A stretch of 64,000 nt of DNA from Acidobacteriaceae bacterium (GTDB lineage Bacteria > Acidobacteriota > Terriglobia > Terriglobales > Acidobacteriaceae): assembly GCA_027307045.1 (NCBI GenBank), contig DAHUXR010000003.1, positions 33,342 through 97,341 on the forward strand, in the 5' to 3' direction. The position numbers and the translations under genes were made by a program. Below the pieces are notes generated by a model, which was not told the DNA's origin, searched no databases, and saw nothing but the letters and a program-made list of their open reading frames with translations. Of this stretch, positions 19,185-27,756 are shown piece after piece (positions within the stretch are counted from its first letter, which is position 1; each line of letters begins with the position of its first letter).

Positions 19185-19657
19185 ATTGGGCTAGCTGGCT
19201 GTTGTGGGGTTTTCTTGCAACCATTGTCCTGACCACAATCAGTGCGGGCGCCCAGGGACTCGGACTCACTCGCATCAATTTCCCCTACATGCTCGGCACC
19301 ATCTTCACCCCTGATCGCGATCGCGCGAAGCTGTATGGCTTTCTGGTGCACTTGGTGGCGGGATGGATATTTTCCGTGGTTTACGTCTTCATCTTCCAGG
19401 CGCTGGGAACTGGAGGTTGGTGGCGGGGAGCATTGATAGGCATCGGTCATGGAATCGTTGTGCTGGTGGTCGGGATGGCACTATTGCCGGGGCTGCATCC
19501 GCGCATGGCCAGCGAGCAACAAGGCCCGACGGCCAAGAATCTGCTTGAACCTCCAGGATTTCTGGCTTTGCATTACGGTGTGCAAACCCCGCTGGCAATC
19601 ATGATTGCGCACACCATTTTTGGAATGATTCTGGGCGCGTTCTATCACCTGGCTTGA
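19181..19657 (+). CDS. Small multi-pass membrane protein of unknown function
   Basis: 158 residues with about four hydrophobic segments (LLWGFLATIVLTTISA; LYGFLVHLVAGWIFSVVYVF; LIGIGHGIVVLVVGMALL; LAIMIAHTIFGMILGAFYHL). I do not recognise the family. ATG overlaps the GH15 stop (ATGA). The C-terminus overlaps the decayed minus-strand gene at 19645 by a few bases, which shows that the latter's 3' end has been lost or replaced. Confidence 0.75.
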   Translation: MNWASWLLWGFLATIVLTTISAGAQGLGLTRINFPYMLGTIFTPDRDRAKLYGFLVHLVAGWIFSVVYVFIFQALGTGGWWRGALIGIGHGIVVLVVGMALLPGLHPRMASEQQGPTAKNLLEPPGFLALHYGVQTPLAIMIAHTIFGMILGAFYHLA

Positions 19658-20393
19658 TTACAGCGCGATACCGGCGCCCGGTCGCGCACGAGTCGAAGAC
19701 CGGCAAGGTCGTCAGATGAGACAGGCTCTTCAAACCATGTCACGCCGAAGGTGGCAAAGCGCTCCGCCCGCATCACGGCTTGTTTGCGACCGTATGCCCC
19801 ATTAGCGTCAACGTAGAGTTCGGTTTCAGGAGAGATCGCTTTGCGGGCGAGACGGACGCGTTCCACGTCACGGATTGCGTCGCGTCCAATTTTTATTTTT
19901 ACGCGCCTTGATCCCCCGCTTTACCCAGCCGGAGAGTTGGTTTGTAAGTTGCCTGTCCGAGTACGAAGTGAATCCGCCGCTGCCGTAAATCGGCGCGGCA
20001 TCTCTAACCTGGCCCAACAGAGTGACTAAACAGATTCAGCAGACGGGCTTTCAGGTCCCATAGCGCACAATCGACAGCCGAGATCGCCATGGAACAAATC
20101 CCAGGTCGGCCGAGGTTGCGTATCTTTTGCCACATGGCCATGTAAGCCGCGCCTGGGGACATGGCATCTTTCCCCGACAGAGCTGGAATTAGCGTGTTGT
20201 GAATCAGAGAGGCCATTGCAGTGTCGGCATAGGTGTAGCCGATGCCTTGGTTGCCGCCGCCCGAGATCCTGACCACTACCAGAGTTGTACGGTCCCATTC
20301 CAATGTACCGTCAGATTCAGGGAGGTCGGTTGGCACCGTGTAACTCTTTACGTCTACGCGATCAACGGGGACGATCTGTGAAATGCGCGGCAT
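19645..20393 (-). pseudogene. Decayed enolase-superfamily (mandelate racemase/muconate lactonizing type) gene
   Basis: Read on the minus strand, 20393-20004 encodes an enolase-superfamily N-terminal domain (VVVRISGGGNQGIGYTYADT, then ISAVDCALWDLKARLL). In another frame, 19866-19645 encodes part of the barrel domain (ARKAISPETELYVDANGAYG; VTWFEEPVS). The bridging region, with YGSGGFTSYSDRQLTNQLSG and WVKRGIK, reads into a shifted frame ending in a stop. After FEEP the frame continues only briefly (LAGLRLVRDRAPVSRCNQAR) and stops, so the second half of the barrel with the remaining metal ligands and catalytic residues is absent. At least one frameshift plus 3' truncation make this a pseudogene. 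It lies tail-to-tail with, and slightly overlaps, the membrane-protein gene. Confidence 0.85.
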
Positions 20394-20510
20394 GTGGACC
20401 TAAGCCACAGTTTCAATACATCAAGCAGTGACTTTGAAAAAGGGCTGACTTCTAATTCGATGTTTGCCCTGCGGCAAGGGTAGCCAGCCGTTAGGCAAAC
20501 AGATGAGTAA

Positions 20511-20527
20511 ATATCGTATTACGATAT
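20511..20527. promoter_or_regulatory. Perfect 17-nt palindrome, probable operator upstream of the SDR gene
   Basis: ATATCGTA-T-TACGATAT has 8-bp arms around one central base and lies 73 bp upstream of the SDR start. Its size, AT-rich symmetry and position fit a dimeric repressor operator (TetR/PadR/ArsR-like), but no regulator gene is adjacent in this window. Confidence 0.6.
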
Positions 20528-20600
20528 GCGAGCAAACACGATGTTCCCCGTCGGCATCCAAACTGGTATATGACATTCAAAGGAAGGGCGGTATTGGAAC

Positions 20601-21647
20601 GTGGCGAAGCATGAGGTAGTTGTTATCACCGGAGCGTCTGCGGGAGTGGGGCGTGCGACAGTCCGGGAGTTTGCTAGACGCGGTGCATGGATAGGTCTAA
20701 TTGCCAGGGGAAAGGATGGGTTGACGGCGGCCCGTCGTGAAGTGGAGGAAGCCGGCGGCAGAGCTCTGGTGCTTCCAGTCGACGTGGCCGATGCCGATGC
20801 GGTTGAAGCTGCGGCAGACTACGTGGAAAAAAACCTGGGACCGATTGACATCTGGGTAAATAACGCCATGGCATCGGTATTTTCTCCCATCAAAGAGATG
20901 ACCCCAGAGGACTTCAAGCGGGTCACAGATGTAACCTACCTGGGATATGTATATGGATCGTTGGCGGCCCTTAAGCATATGCTGCCAAGAAACCGCGGCA
21001 CGATTGTGCATGTGGGTTCGGCGCTCGCCTATCGGAGCATACCCTTGCAAGCTGCTTATTGTGCCGCCAAGCATGCAGTGCTTGGCTTTTTCGCCGCACT
21101 GCGCACAGAGCTTAAGCATGACCACAGCAAAGTGCGTACCACAATGGTTCAAATGCCGGCTCTCAATACTCCGCAATTTGGCTGGGTGAAAAGCCGCCTG
21201 CCACGCAAGGCGCAGCCGGTGCCACCGATCTTTCAGCCAGAGGTGGCGGCCCGCGCTATTTATTACGCCGCCCATCATCCCGATCGCCGCGAGTATTACG
21301 TGGCGTGGTCCACCGTAAAGGCAATCTTCGGCAACAAGCTTGTCCCTTCTTTTGCCGACGACTATCTTGCGCGCACGGGATATGAATCGCAGCAACATGA
21401 TGGCCCGGAAGATCCCAATCGCCCAGATAATCTCTGGGAGCCTGTTCCGGGAGATCACGGCTCTCATGGAATTTTCGATAAGCGTGCACACTCGTTCAGT
21501 ATGGAACTGTGGTTGGAAAGCCATGCGAAGTGGCTGGCCTTGGCCGCAGGATTGACCGTTGCCGGGACCACACTCAGTTTAATGAGACGAGCGTCAGCTT
21601 CAGGAGAGGAGCAGAGAGTCGAATCGAAGACGAACGCGGCGGCATAA
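20601..21647 (+). CDS. Short-chain dehydrogenase/reductase with C-terminal extension
   Basis: 348 residues. Classical SDR features: TGASAGVGRATVREFARRGA (cofactor loop), VDVADADAVEAAADY, the NNA motif in DIWVNNAMASVF, catalytic Ser in HVGSALAYRS, and YCAAKHA (YxxxK). After about residue 250 there is an extension with proline/aspartate-rich GPEDPNRPDNLWEPVPGDHG and a hydrophobic segment (WLALAAGLTVAGTTLSLM) near the C-terminus that could anchor it in the membrane. The start is GTG with AAGGAAG some distance upstream. It should be an NAD(P)(H)-dependent oxidoreductase of unknown substrate. It appears monocistronic, with the palindrome at 20511-20527 upstream. Confidence 0.9.
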   Translation: MAKHEVVVITGASAGVGRATVREFARRGAWIGLIARGKDGLTAARREVEEAGGRALVLPVDVADADAVEAAADYVEKNLGPIDIWVNNAMASVFSPIKEMTPEDFKRVTDVTYLGYVYGSLAALKHMLPRNRGTIVHVGSALAYRSIPLQAAYCAAKHAVLGFFAALRTELKHDHSKVRTTMVQMPALNTPQFGWVKSRLPRKAQPVPPIFQPEVAARAIYYAAHHPDRREYYVAWSTVKAIFGNKLVPSFADDYLARTGYESQQHDGPEDPNRPDNLWEPVPGDHGSHGIFDKRAHSFSMELWLESHAKWLALAAGLTVAGTTLSLMRRASASGEEQRVESKTNAAA

Positions 21648-21908
21648 ACTGGTTGTTTTCTTACTAGTCATAAAAAAGTCTTGTCATGATCCAATGGACC
21701 TGGTTTGCGAATGCAGCAACATTTGCGAGCCACGCAACGTTTGTCGCTGCGAATGCCGAAATGTGAAGACATGCAACGGACGAACTCTCGGTATTTTCAG
21801 ACTAGTATCCATTCTCGTTCATTCAATAGACCTTCAAATGTTCCCGCAGTTATTCCGAATGGCGGCGATCGCCACGGATTTGAAAACGGATAACAAGCTA
21901 CGAATGAC

Positions 21909-22697
21909 TCAGCCCAGCCCCCACGCCATCCCTACTGCGGCGGCAGTACTGAGCAGGTTCACCAGATCGTTATCCAGCCAGCCGCGGCGCTCAAGGACCG
22001 CGCCCAGCAGGCTATCAATCAAGGTGCCGAAGAAGCCCGCAAGAATGACGATCGCAAGCTGGCTGAAAGGCACAAGACCTGTAGCGAGGGCAGCTACGGC
22101 TACGCCAGCCGAACCTAGCAAAGCCGCGATGGTCCCAAAAAGGCTCATGCCGCCGTCAGTCCCCGCGGGAACTGACTTGAAGGTGGCGATCATCACGGTC
22201 TTGCCGGGAAAGGCCATGCCGATTTCGCTCGATGATGTATCACCAGCGGCTTCAGCCAGAGCGGCCAGCGCCAGCACCGGCCACGCTTTGCCCGCTAGGG
22301 CAACCACCAGCGCGGCGATGCCAAGATTGGCCATGGCTTGAGCGGCAGTGCGTCCGCCAGGAGGCTCAGCAGTGCGGAGTTGCTGTTTGCGCGCATAGCC
22401 GACGCGAGTGGCGACGAGCGTAACGGCAAAAACGATGAGCAGCGCCAGAAACATGCGCAGATCGCGAACCGCCATGATGAAAGCTACGGCGGATCCGGCC
22501 AAGGCTCCGCTGAAATTCACGCCGCCGGCGAACCAGGCCAGCACGGCGAATCCGGCGGTGATGGCCAACGCGGTGAGGAATCGGCGGCCGCCAAGAGGGA
22601 ATTCAGAGTGATGCAGCGATGCGAAAACAGCGAGAATGGCGGCGGCAAAGCCCAGCGCCAGGAGGTCAGAGATCCTGAATGAGCGCGATTTTGGCAG
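21909..22697 (-). CDS. DUF92 / TIGR00297-type integral membrane protein
   Basis: About 262 residues if started at CTG 22697, which has GGGGAGG at ideal spacing and keeps an N-terminal segment (LLALGFAAILAVFASLHHSE, then FPLGGRRFLTALA) that belongs to the fold; a shorter TTG start at 22568 would remove it. The body carries family features: AGGVNFSGALAGSAVAFIMA, ALAEAAGDTSSSEIGMAFPG, KTVMIATFKSVPAGTDGGMS, and FGTLIDSLLGAVLERRGW. The family includes plant VTE6-like phytyl-phosphate kinases; in bacteria the function is mostly unassigned. It is a multi-pass membrane protein, transcribed divergently from Ku. Confidence 0.85.
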   Translation of the reverse strand: MPKSRSFRISDLLALGFAAAILAVFASLHHSEFPLGGRRFLTALAITAGFAVLAWFAGGVNFSGALAGSAVAFIMAVRDLRMFLALLIVFAVTLVATRVGYARKQQLRTAEPPGGRTAAQAMANLGIAALVVALAGKAWPVLALAALAEAAGDTSSSEIGMAFPGKTVMIATFKSVPAGTDGGMSLFGTIAALLGSAGVAVAALATGLVPFSQLAIVILAGFFGTLIDSLLGAVLERRGWLDNDLVNLLSTAAAVGMAWGLG

Positions 22698-22935
22698 TGC
22701 ATTCCTCCCCGGGGACGAGCGGCGCTGGCGGCATACAAGCCCCTTAGCGCATCGTACAAGAGAAAGGGTTGCTGCAAACAGGATGACCCCACGATTTCTG
22801 AATCGGGACGAGATATATCACCGGTGGATCCTTGCTCAGGCCACGCCGGAATAGGCCGGATCTGCTAACCGGGTCGTCCTTCTAACTAATAAGGGTAATC
22901 CTCAGCAGAGTGAATTCTTAATTAAAGGGTGAATC

Positions 22936-23817
22936 ATGGCTGCATCTGTTTGGACCGGATATCTTACTTTTGGACTTATTTCCATGCCGGTACGGCTGTT
23001 TTCCGGCGCACGCGGCACGCGCGTTTCTTTTCACATGCTCCATCGCGACGATAACGCCCGGGTAAAGCAGCAGCTTTATTGCCCAGTGGACGAAAAGGTC
23101 ATTGAGCGGAATGAGGTTGTAAAGGGCTATGAATTCCGCAAGGGCGAATACGTGGTCATTGAGCCGGAAGAAATTAAGAAAATCGAACCCAAGACCGCCA
23201 AAGCCATGGAGATCCTGGAGTTTGTGAAACAGGAAGAAATCGATCCGGTTTACTTTGAGTCATCCTACTATCTGGCCCCGGACGAAGCCGCTAAAAAGCC
23301 TTACGCCCTGCTGGTAAAAGCAATGAAAGATACCGGCTACGTTGGCGTGGCCAAGCTGGCCATGCACAATCGCGAATACACGGCGTTTTTGCGTCCGTAT
23401 GAAAAAGGCTTAATGCTGCACACCATGTATTACAAGGAAGAAGTCCGCGAAGCGCCTGATTTTGGCACCGAGCATGCCACCCTGAAAGAGGGGGAAGTGA
23501 AAGTGGCGCATCAGCTGATTGAAGCCCTTGCCGCCAAGTGGGACCCCACAAAGTATTACGACACGTTTGAAGAGAACCTGAAAAAGATGATCAAGGCCCA
23601 TATGGAAGGGAAGCAGGTTGTGGCGATTGACAAGCCGAAGCCTGCAGCCCCGCCCACTGACCTGATGGCCGCGCTGAAGCAGAGCCTGGCGCAGATGGAA
23701 GGGAAGAAGAAAGGCCCGCAACGAGTAGAGGCTGCCCAGCGCGAGTCAGAGGTTGAGGTGAAAGGGAAGCAGAAATCGGTGGCTGGAAAGAAGAAGCCGC
23801 CGAAGCGGGCCGCCTAA
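22936..23817 (+). CDS. ku: Bacterial Ku protein, non-homologous end joining
   Basis: 293 residues. The homodimeric bacterial Ku core is seen from the start (VWTGYLTFGLISMPVRLFSG), then QLYCPVDEKVIERNEVVKGY, FRKGEYVVIEPEEI, PVYFESSYYLAPDEAAKKPY, LAMHNREYTAFLRPYEKGLM and LHTMYYKEEVREAPDFG. The last 50 or so residues are rich in Lys and low-complexity, as usual for the Ku C-terminal tail that binds DNA and LigD. It binds DNA ends and recruits the LigD ligase. No ligD is visible in this window. AAAGGGTG precedes the ATG. It is monocistronic. Confidence 0.97.
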   Translation: MAASVWTGYLTFGLISMPVRLFSGARGTRVSFHMLHRDDNARVKQQLYCPVDEKVIERNEVVKGYEFRKGEYVVIEPEEIKKIEPKTAKAMEILEFVKQEEIDPVYFESSYYLAPDEAAKKPYALLVKAMKDTGYVGVAKLAMHNREYTAFLRPYEKGLMLHTMYYKEEVREAPDFGTEHATLKEGEVKVAHQLIEALAAKWDPTKYYDTFEENLKKMIKAHMEGKQVVAIDKPKPAAPPTDLMAALKQSLAQMEGKKKGPQRVEAAQRESEVEVKGKQKSVAGKKKPPKRAA

Positions 23818-24071
23818 AGGCTGAGGTCGGGGATCGCGCGGATCAGGTGATCTATTGATTTTGTGTGTTGTGTGACTCTATTGGCGCGAAATGCCGCGAA
23901 CGCCGACTTGCGCCTGCCAAGCGTCCTGCTATGAGTGCCCAAAAATGTTCGCCAACGACCACACTTCCCCAGCGGTTTGGAGCGAAGCGAAATAAGCAAA
24001 TGATTTACAATAAATCCTTCGCAATAATTCAGAGTTTGAGCGTTCAAACCGGTAGCACCGGTGGAGTTTGA

Positions 24072-25628
24072 ATGAAGGCAAGTTTCAAGGCAATGTGGCT
24101 GCTGGCCAGCCTGGGCATTCTTATGTTGGTGGCCGTAGGCTGCAATGACACCTTACGGCAATTCATCACCCCTGTTCCGTCTCCTTCTGGCGATCCCGGA
24201 ACGCTCGCGCATGCTATCACGTTATCGACCAACCCGGTTGTTTCCCCCGCACCCCCCGCGGACGGCAGTGACATGCACATTGATGTCTCAGGGGACTCAA
24301 GCGTAGGGATCGTGCCTGTGGGAGTGAATCCAGTTTTTCTGGGAAAGACTTCAAACCGCGTTTTCATTATTAATAGCGGCGATCCGAGCGCTTCGATTCC
24401 GCCGTCGGTTTCTACCTATCTCGCGCTGCTTCCCACCACAACCGTTTCCACGGTGACGTTGCCCGCCACAAGCCAGGGCCCGGTTGCGGGCGCCACCAAC
24501 AGTGCTGGTAATTTCTATATCGTTAATCGCCTCAGCAATACCGTGGACTTGATTTCCGGCGGCGTCCTTGCCGTCGTTTCCACTATCGCACTGCCTGCCG
24601 GCGATTCGAACCCAGTCATGATTGCGGGCAATGCCGCTAATAACAAGATTTTTGTCGTGAACCAGAATGCGGGCGCGGGCACGGTGACGGAAATTTCCAC
24701 GATAGATAACACGATCATCAAGGACATTCCCGTTGGATCGAATCCGATCTGGGCCGTGATGAGCACAGACGGACTATTTGTGTTTGTCGTCAATCAGGGC
24801 GATGGAACTGTAAGCGTGATTGATACTTCGCTCGACATCATTCTTCCTTGTGCCGTCAGCCCATCGTGTCCTGCCGGAAATGCCATCAAGGTAGGCACCA
24901 CCGGTGCGTCATCGCCAAACTTTGCTTTCTATGATTCCAAGCTGAGGCGCGTTTACGTAAGCAATACGGGAACGGGCGAAAACACCATCTCCGTGATCCA
25001 GGCCAACGGTCTTGACCTGGGATCAAATCCGCAGGTGCTGCCGACCAAGCTTGCAGACATTCATGTTTCGGGCAGTCCAACATCTTTGACCGCGCTGAGT
25101 GACGGCAGCAGAGTGTATGCGGCGCTGGGAAACTGTCCGGCAGGAGTGAATCACCTCACGCTTCCGGACCAGACTTCCGCCAGCAATGCCAGTCATTGCC
25201 CCGGCAATCTGGTCAGCGTGATTGACGCGGTTGGTCTGCGTGAAACGGGAACAATCGCAGTAGGCCCAGGCGCAATTTCAGTGGACGCTTCCTCTGACGC
25301 GTCGCGCGTTTATGTGGTCAGCGCCAATGACATTACTACCGTCCGCGATGACGTGCATGTGCCTAATTGCATTGATCCTTTTTGCCTTCAGGGCCCAGTG
25401 CAGCCCGATAGAACTTTCCCAACACCTTCGATTTCAATTATCAAGACCAGCACAAATTCAGTGCTGGCGACTCCGGTAAATGCCGGCATAGTAAACCTTC
25501 CGCTGCCCACGTTCCATGTTCCACAGCAGGACCCAGGGTGTGTTCCAACGATTGATCCTAATTTCAACGATGAAGTCCCTTTGCCATGTCCGCTGCAAAC
25601 GCCGTTTGTGGTCCGCACTTTCCCATAG
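24072..25628 (+). CDS. YVTN-type beta-propeller lipoprotein
   Basis: 518 residues. The N-terminal signal (MWLLASLGILMLVAVGCND) ends in a lipobox, with lipidation Cys at about residue 24. The rest consists of repeated propeller blades of the YVTN kind: NNKIFVVNQNAGAGTVTEIS, DGLFVFVVNQGDGTVSVIDT, RRVYVSNTGTGENTISVIQ, and SRVYVVSANDITTVRD. Cys pairs (CAVSPSCPAG, CIDPFCLQG) suggest disulfides. It is an envelope-anchored protein, probably in protein-protein or surface interactions; its partner is unknown. Confidence 0.88.
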   Translation: MKASFKAMWLLASLGILMLVAVGCNDTLRQFITPVPSPSGDPGTLAHAITLSTNPVVSPAPPADGSDMHIDVSGDSSVGIVPVGVNPVFLGKTSNRVFIINSGDPSASIPPSVSTYLALLPTTTVSTVTLPATSQGPVAGATNSAGNFYIVNRLSNTVDLISGGVLAVVSTIALPAGDSNPVMIAGNAANNKIFVVNQNAGAGTVTEISTIDNTIIKDIPVGSNPIWAVMSTDGLFVFVVNQGDGTVSVIDTSLDIILPCAVSPSCPAGNAIKVGTTGASSPNFAFYDSKLRRVYVSNTGTGENTISVIQANGLDLGSNPQVLPTKLADIHVSGSPTSLTALSDGSRVYAALGNCPAGVNHLTLPDQTSASNASHCPGNLVSVIDAVGLRETGTIAVGPGAISVDASSDASRVYVVSANDITTVRDDVHVPNCIDPFCLQGPVQPDRTFPTPSISIIKTSTNSVLATPVNAGIVNLPLPTFHVPQQDPGCVPTIDPNFNDEVPLPCPLQTPFVVRTFP

Positions 25629-25661
25629 TCTGGTCTTGAACATCCTGAGACTAAGCATCGC

Positions 25662-25690
25662 AAAAAAAAGGGCGGCTTGTGTGCCCGCCC
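25662..25690 (-). terminator. Rho-independent terminator of the first chemosensory operon
   Basis: On the minus strand a GGGCGG...CCGCCC hairpin is followed by eight Ts, 34 bp after the CheX-like stop codon. Position and structure fit the intrinsic terminator of the whole MCP-to-CheX operon. Confidence 0.85.
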
Positions 25691-25723
25691 GTTGGAATCG
25701 CTATGAGAAGAAGTTAGCTTGCG

Positions 25724-26206
25724 TTAGTTGTCCGTTCGACGCTTGCGGTTGTAGCGCATGGCGATGTTCATAAAGATGTTTCCGCTGCCCGTGTCAAAAC
25801 ACATCACCAGTGATTCCTGATCTTCGCTGCTTTTTTCGCCCAGTTCATCGGCATGGATCACAGGCGGATAAATCTTGAACTTGAATCCCTGGTCGTTGAG
25901 CGCGGTAATGGCGCTGCCAATCACCATGTTGGCCAGTTCGCACACGGTTTCCCGCGCCACTTCATCGCTTTCGGGCACAGGCGATCCAGTGAGATAGCTC
26001 GCTACCCTGGCCGCGGTCGGCGTATCGATATCAAAGATGATACGGCCTTCAATGTCGCCCTTGATCGTAACCATGGAAGCGATGCCTTTGCGGCGATACG
26101 CTTCTTCGTCCATGGTCACGTCGCCCATGCGGGCCGCGCATTGCAGAGTCTCCGCCAGCACGGCATCCGCCGCGTTGATGAACGGCTGAATTAGTTCGAT
26201 CTTCAT
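25724..26206 (-). CDS. cheX: CheX-like chemotaxis phosphatase domain protein
   Basis: 160 residues. The CheC/CheX/FliY-family layout is visible: KIELIQPFINAADAVLAETL at the N-terminus, GDIEGRIIFDID, ARVASYLTGSPV, and the ExxN-type active helix in ETVCELANMVIGSAITALND. In this family Glu and Asn of that helix drive dephosphorylation of phospho-CheY. It is the last gene of the operon, 6 bp after a CheY-like receiver whose phosphate it may remove. Cytosolic. Confidence 0.88.
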   Translation of the reverse strand: MKIELIQPFINAADAVLAETLQCAARMGDVTMDEEAYRRKGIASMVTIKGDIEGRIIFDIDTPTAARVASYLTGSPVPESDEVARETVCELANMVIGSAITALNDQGFKFKIYPPVIHADELGEKSSEDQESLVMCFDTGSGNIFMNIAMRYNRKRRTDN

Positions 26207-26212
26207 CGGATC

Positions 26213-26650
26213 TCAGCTTTCCTGGGCAGTTGGTGTGGCCACGGCCGCGTCATCGCCCATTACGTACTTGATGACTTCGTAAAGTATTTCCGACTTCACC
26301 GGCTTCTGGACAAAGTGGCGCGCACCCTTTTGCAGCGCGGCAACAATGTTTTCCTGGTAGCCGACGGAAGACACCATCACGATACGAGCATTCGGATGCG
26401 ACCGCACGATGCGTTCCGCAGCCTCAATACCTTCCATCTGTGGCATGGTAATGTCCATCAACACCATGTCAGGTGTGGTTCGGTCGTATTCCGTAATGGC
26501 GGTGCAGCCATCGCCGGCCTCGCCGACAATTTCGCCGCCAAAAGCCTCAACCATCTTCGCAACGTTCTTGCGCGCGAAGACGGAATCGTCCACCACTAGA
26601 TAGCGGATCGGCATGCCGTCTTTACGAATCAGAATTGGAAATGTTTCCAT
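26213..26650 (-). CDS. CheY-like single-domain response regulator
   Basis: 145 residues from the ATG at 26650, which has AGGAG at good spacing (an upstream in-frame start lacks this). Receiver fold: YLVVDDSVFARKNVAKMVEA, phospho-acceptor Asp in MVLMDITMPQMEGIEA, VMVSSVGYQ (Ser/Thr switch) and FVQKPVK (conserved Lys). No output domain. It should be the output regulator phosphorylated by the adjacent CheA, with CheX as phosphatase. The target (motor or another process) is not in the window. Confidence 0.93.
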   Translation of the reverse strand: METFPILIRKDGMPIRYLVVDDSVFARKNVAKMVEAFGGEIVGEAGDGCTAITEYDRTTPDMVLMDITMPQMEGIEAAERIVRSHPNARIVMVSSVGYQENIVAALQKGARHFVQKPVKSEILYEVIKYVMGDDAAVATPTAQES

Positions 26651-26673
26651 ACTTGTTCTCCTCGCGAATCCAA

Positions 26674-27756
26674 TCAAACTTTTACTACTGCTCGAGCAAT
26701 CTTTTCCGGGTTGCACTGCATGGCCAGCGTATTCGCCAGCATATCCAGGGGGACAATGCGCATGGCATGTCCGCGTTCCACGGCCGCTTTGGGCATGCCA
26801 AACACCGTGCAGGAGTCCTCGCTCTGCGCGATCGTCAGGGCGCCCGCATCTTTCATCAAGCCCAGTCCGTCGGCGCCGTCATCGCCCATGCCGGTCATCA
26901 ATACGCCTACGGCACGGCTGCCAAACTCTGCCGCCACTGAGCGAAACAGAATGTCAACTGATGGCCTGTGTCCATTTGTGCGGGCCTCATCGGAAAGCAC
27001 CACGGTATTTCCCAGCGGCATCCGCCGGACTTTGATGTGCCGGTCTCCAGGACAAATCAGCGCTCGTCCTGCAATCAGCAGGTCGCCTGACTGCGCTTCC
27101 TTTACATCGATGGCGCAAGACTCATCCAGCCGCCTCGCAAACATCTCCGTAAATCCTTCGGGCATGTGTTGCACCACAACAATGGTGCCGGGAAAATCTC
27201 CAGGCAATTGCTGCAACAAATATTGCAAGGCGTTTGGCCCTCCTGTAGAAATGCCAATTGCCACGATCTTGGTTGGCTCGCGCCGCGCGCGCAAAGGTTT
27301 CTTGTCTGGTCTGGGCCGATCGAATGCGAGAGGGTTTGGCGTGTTGCGAATCTTGGTTTTGGCGGCAACCTTGATTTTACTGATCAGGTCCACGGCAATC
27401 TCGTCCATGTGAGCGGAGGCGGCATCGCGTGGCTTGGCCACAAAATCAAACGCTCCCAGGGCCAAAGCCTTGAACGTCGCGCTTGCGCCCTCCGTGGTCA
27501 ACGCGCTCACTACGATCACCGGTACGCGGAACCGCCGCGTGATCTGGCGCAGTGTCTCCAGTCCGTCCATACGCGGCATTTCCAGGTCCAGCGTTACCAC
27601 GTCAGGACGAAGGTCTTCAATCTTCTTGAGCCCAAAAGCGCCGTCCATTGCGGTTCCTACTACTTCAATTTCGCTGTCCCGGGCAAGGATCTGTGGAATC
27701 AACTTTCGCATCAGTGCTGAATCATCCACCACCAGGACTCGCAATTTCGTACTCAT
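26674..27756 (-). CDS. cheB: CheB chemotaxis protein-glutamate methylesterase
   Basis: 360 residues. The receiver domain (LRVLVVDDSALMRKLIPQIL; Asp in VVTLDLEMPRMDGLETL) is joined by a linker to the methylesterase with Ser in GISTGGPNALQYLL, His in VVVQHMPEGFTEMFARRL and Asp in VLMTGMGDDGADGLGL. It demethylates or deamidates MCP glutamyl sites after phosphorylation by CheA. It overlaps the cheA stop by 4 bp and is followed by the CheY-like gene. Confidence 0.97.
   Translation of the reverse strand: MSTKLRVLVVDDSALMRKLIPQILARDSEIEVVGTAMDGAFGLKKIEDLRPDVVTLDLEMPRMDGLETLRQITRRFRVPVIVVSALTTEGASATFKALALGAFDFVAKPRDAASAHMDEIAVDLISKIKVAAKTKIRNTPNPLAFDRPRPDKKPLRARREPTKIVAIGISTGGPNALQYLLQQLPGDFPGTIVVVQHMPEGFTEMFARRLDESCAIDVKEAQSGDLLIAGRALICPGDRHIKVRRMPLGNTVVLSDEARTNGHRPSVDILFRSVAAEFGSRAVGVLMTGMGDDGADGLGLMKDAGALTIAQSEDSCTVFGMPKAAVERGHAMRIVPLDMLANTLAMQCNPEKIARAVVKV

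Noticed and set aside
20697..21524. Minus-strand 275-residue ORF
   Set aside because: Antisense shadow of the SDR gene, no recognisable domain.
21694..22341. Plus-strand 215-residue ORF with a Cys-rich start
   Set aside because: Most of it is antisense to the DUF92 gene and its composition follows that gene; no Shine-Dalgarno.
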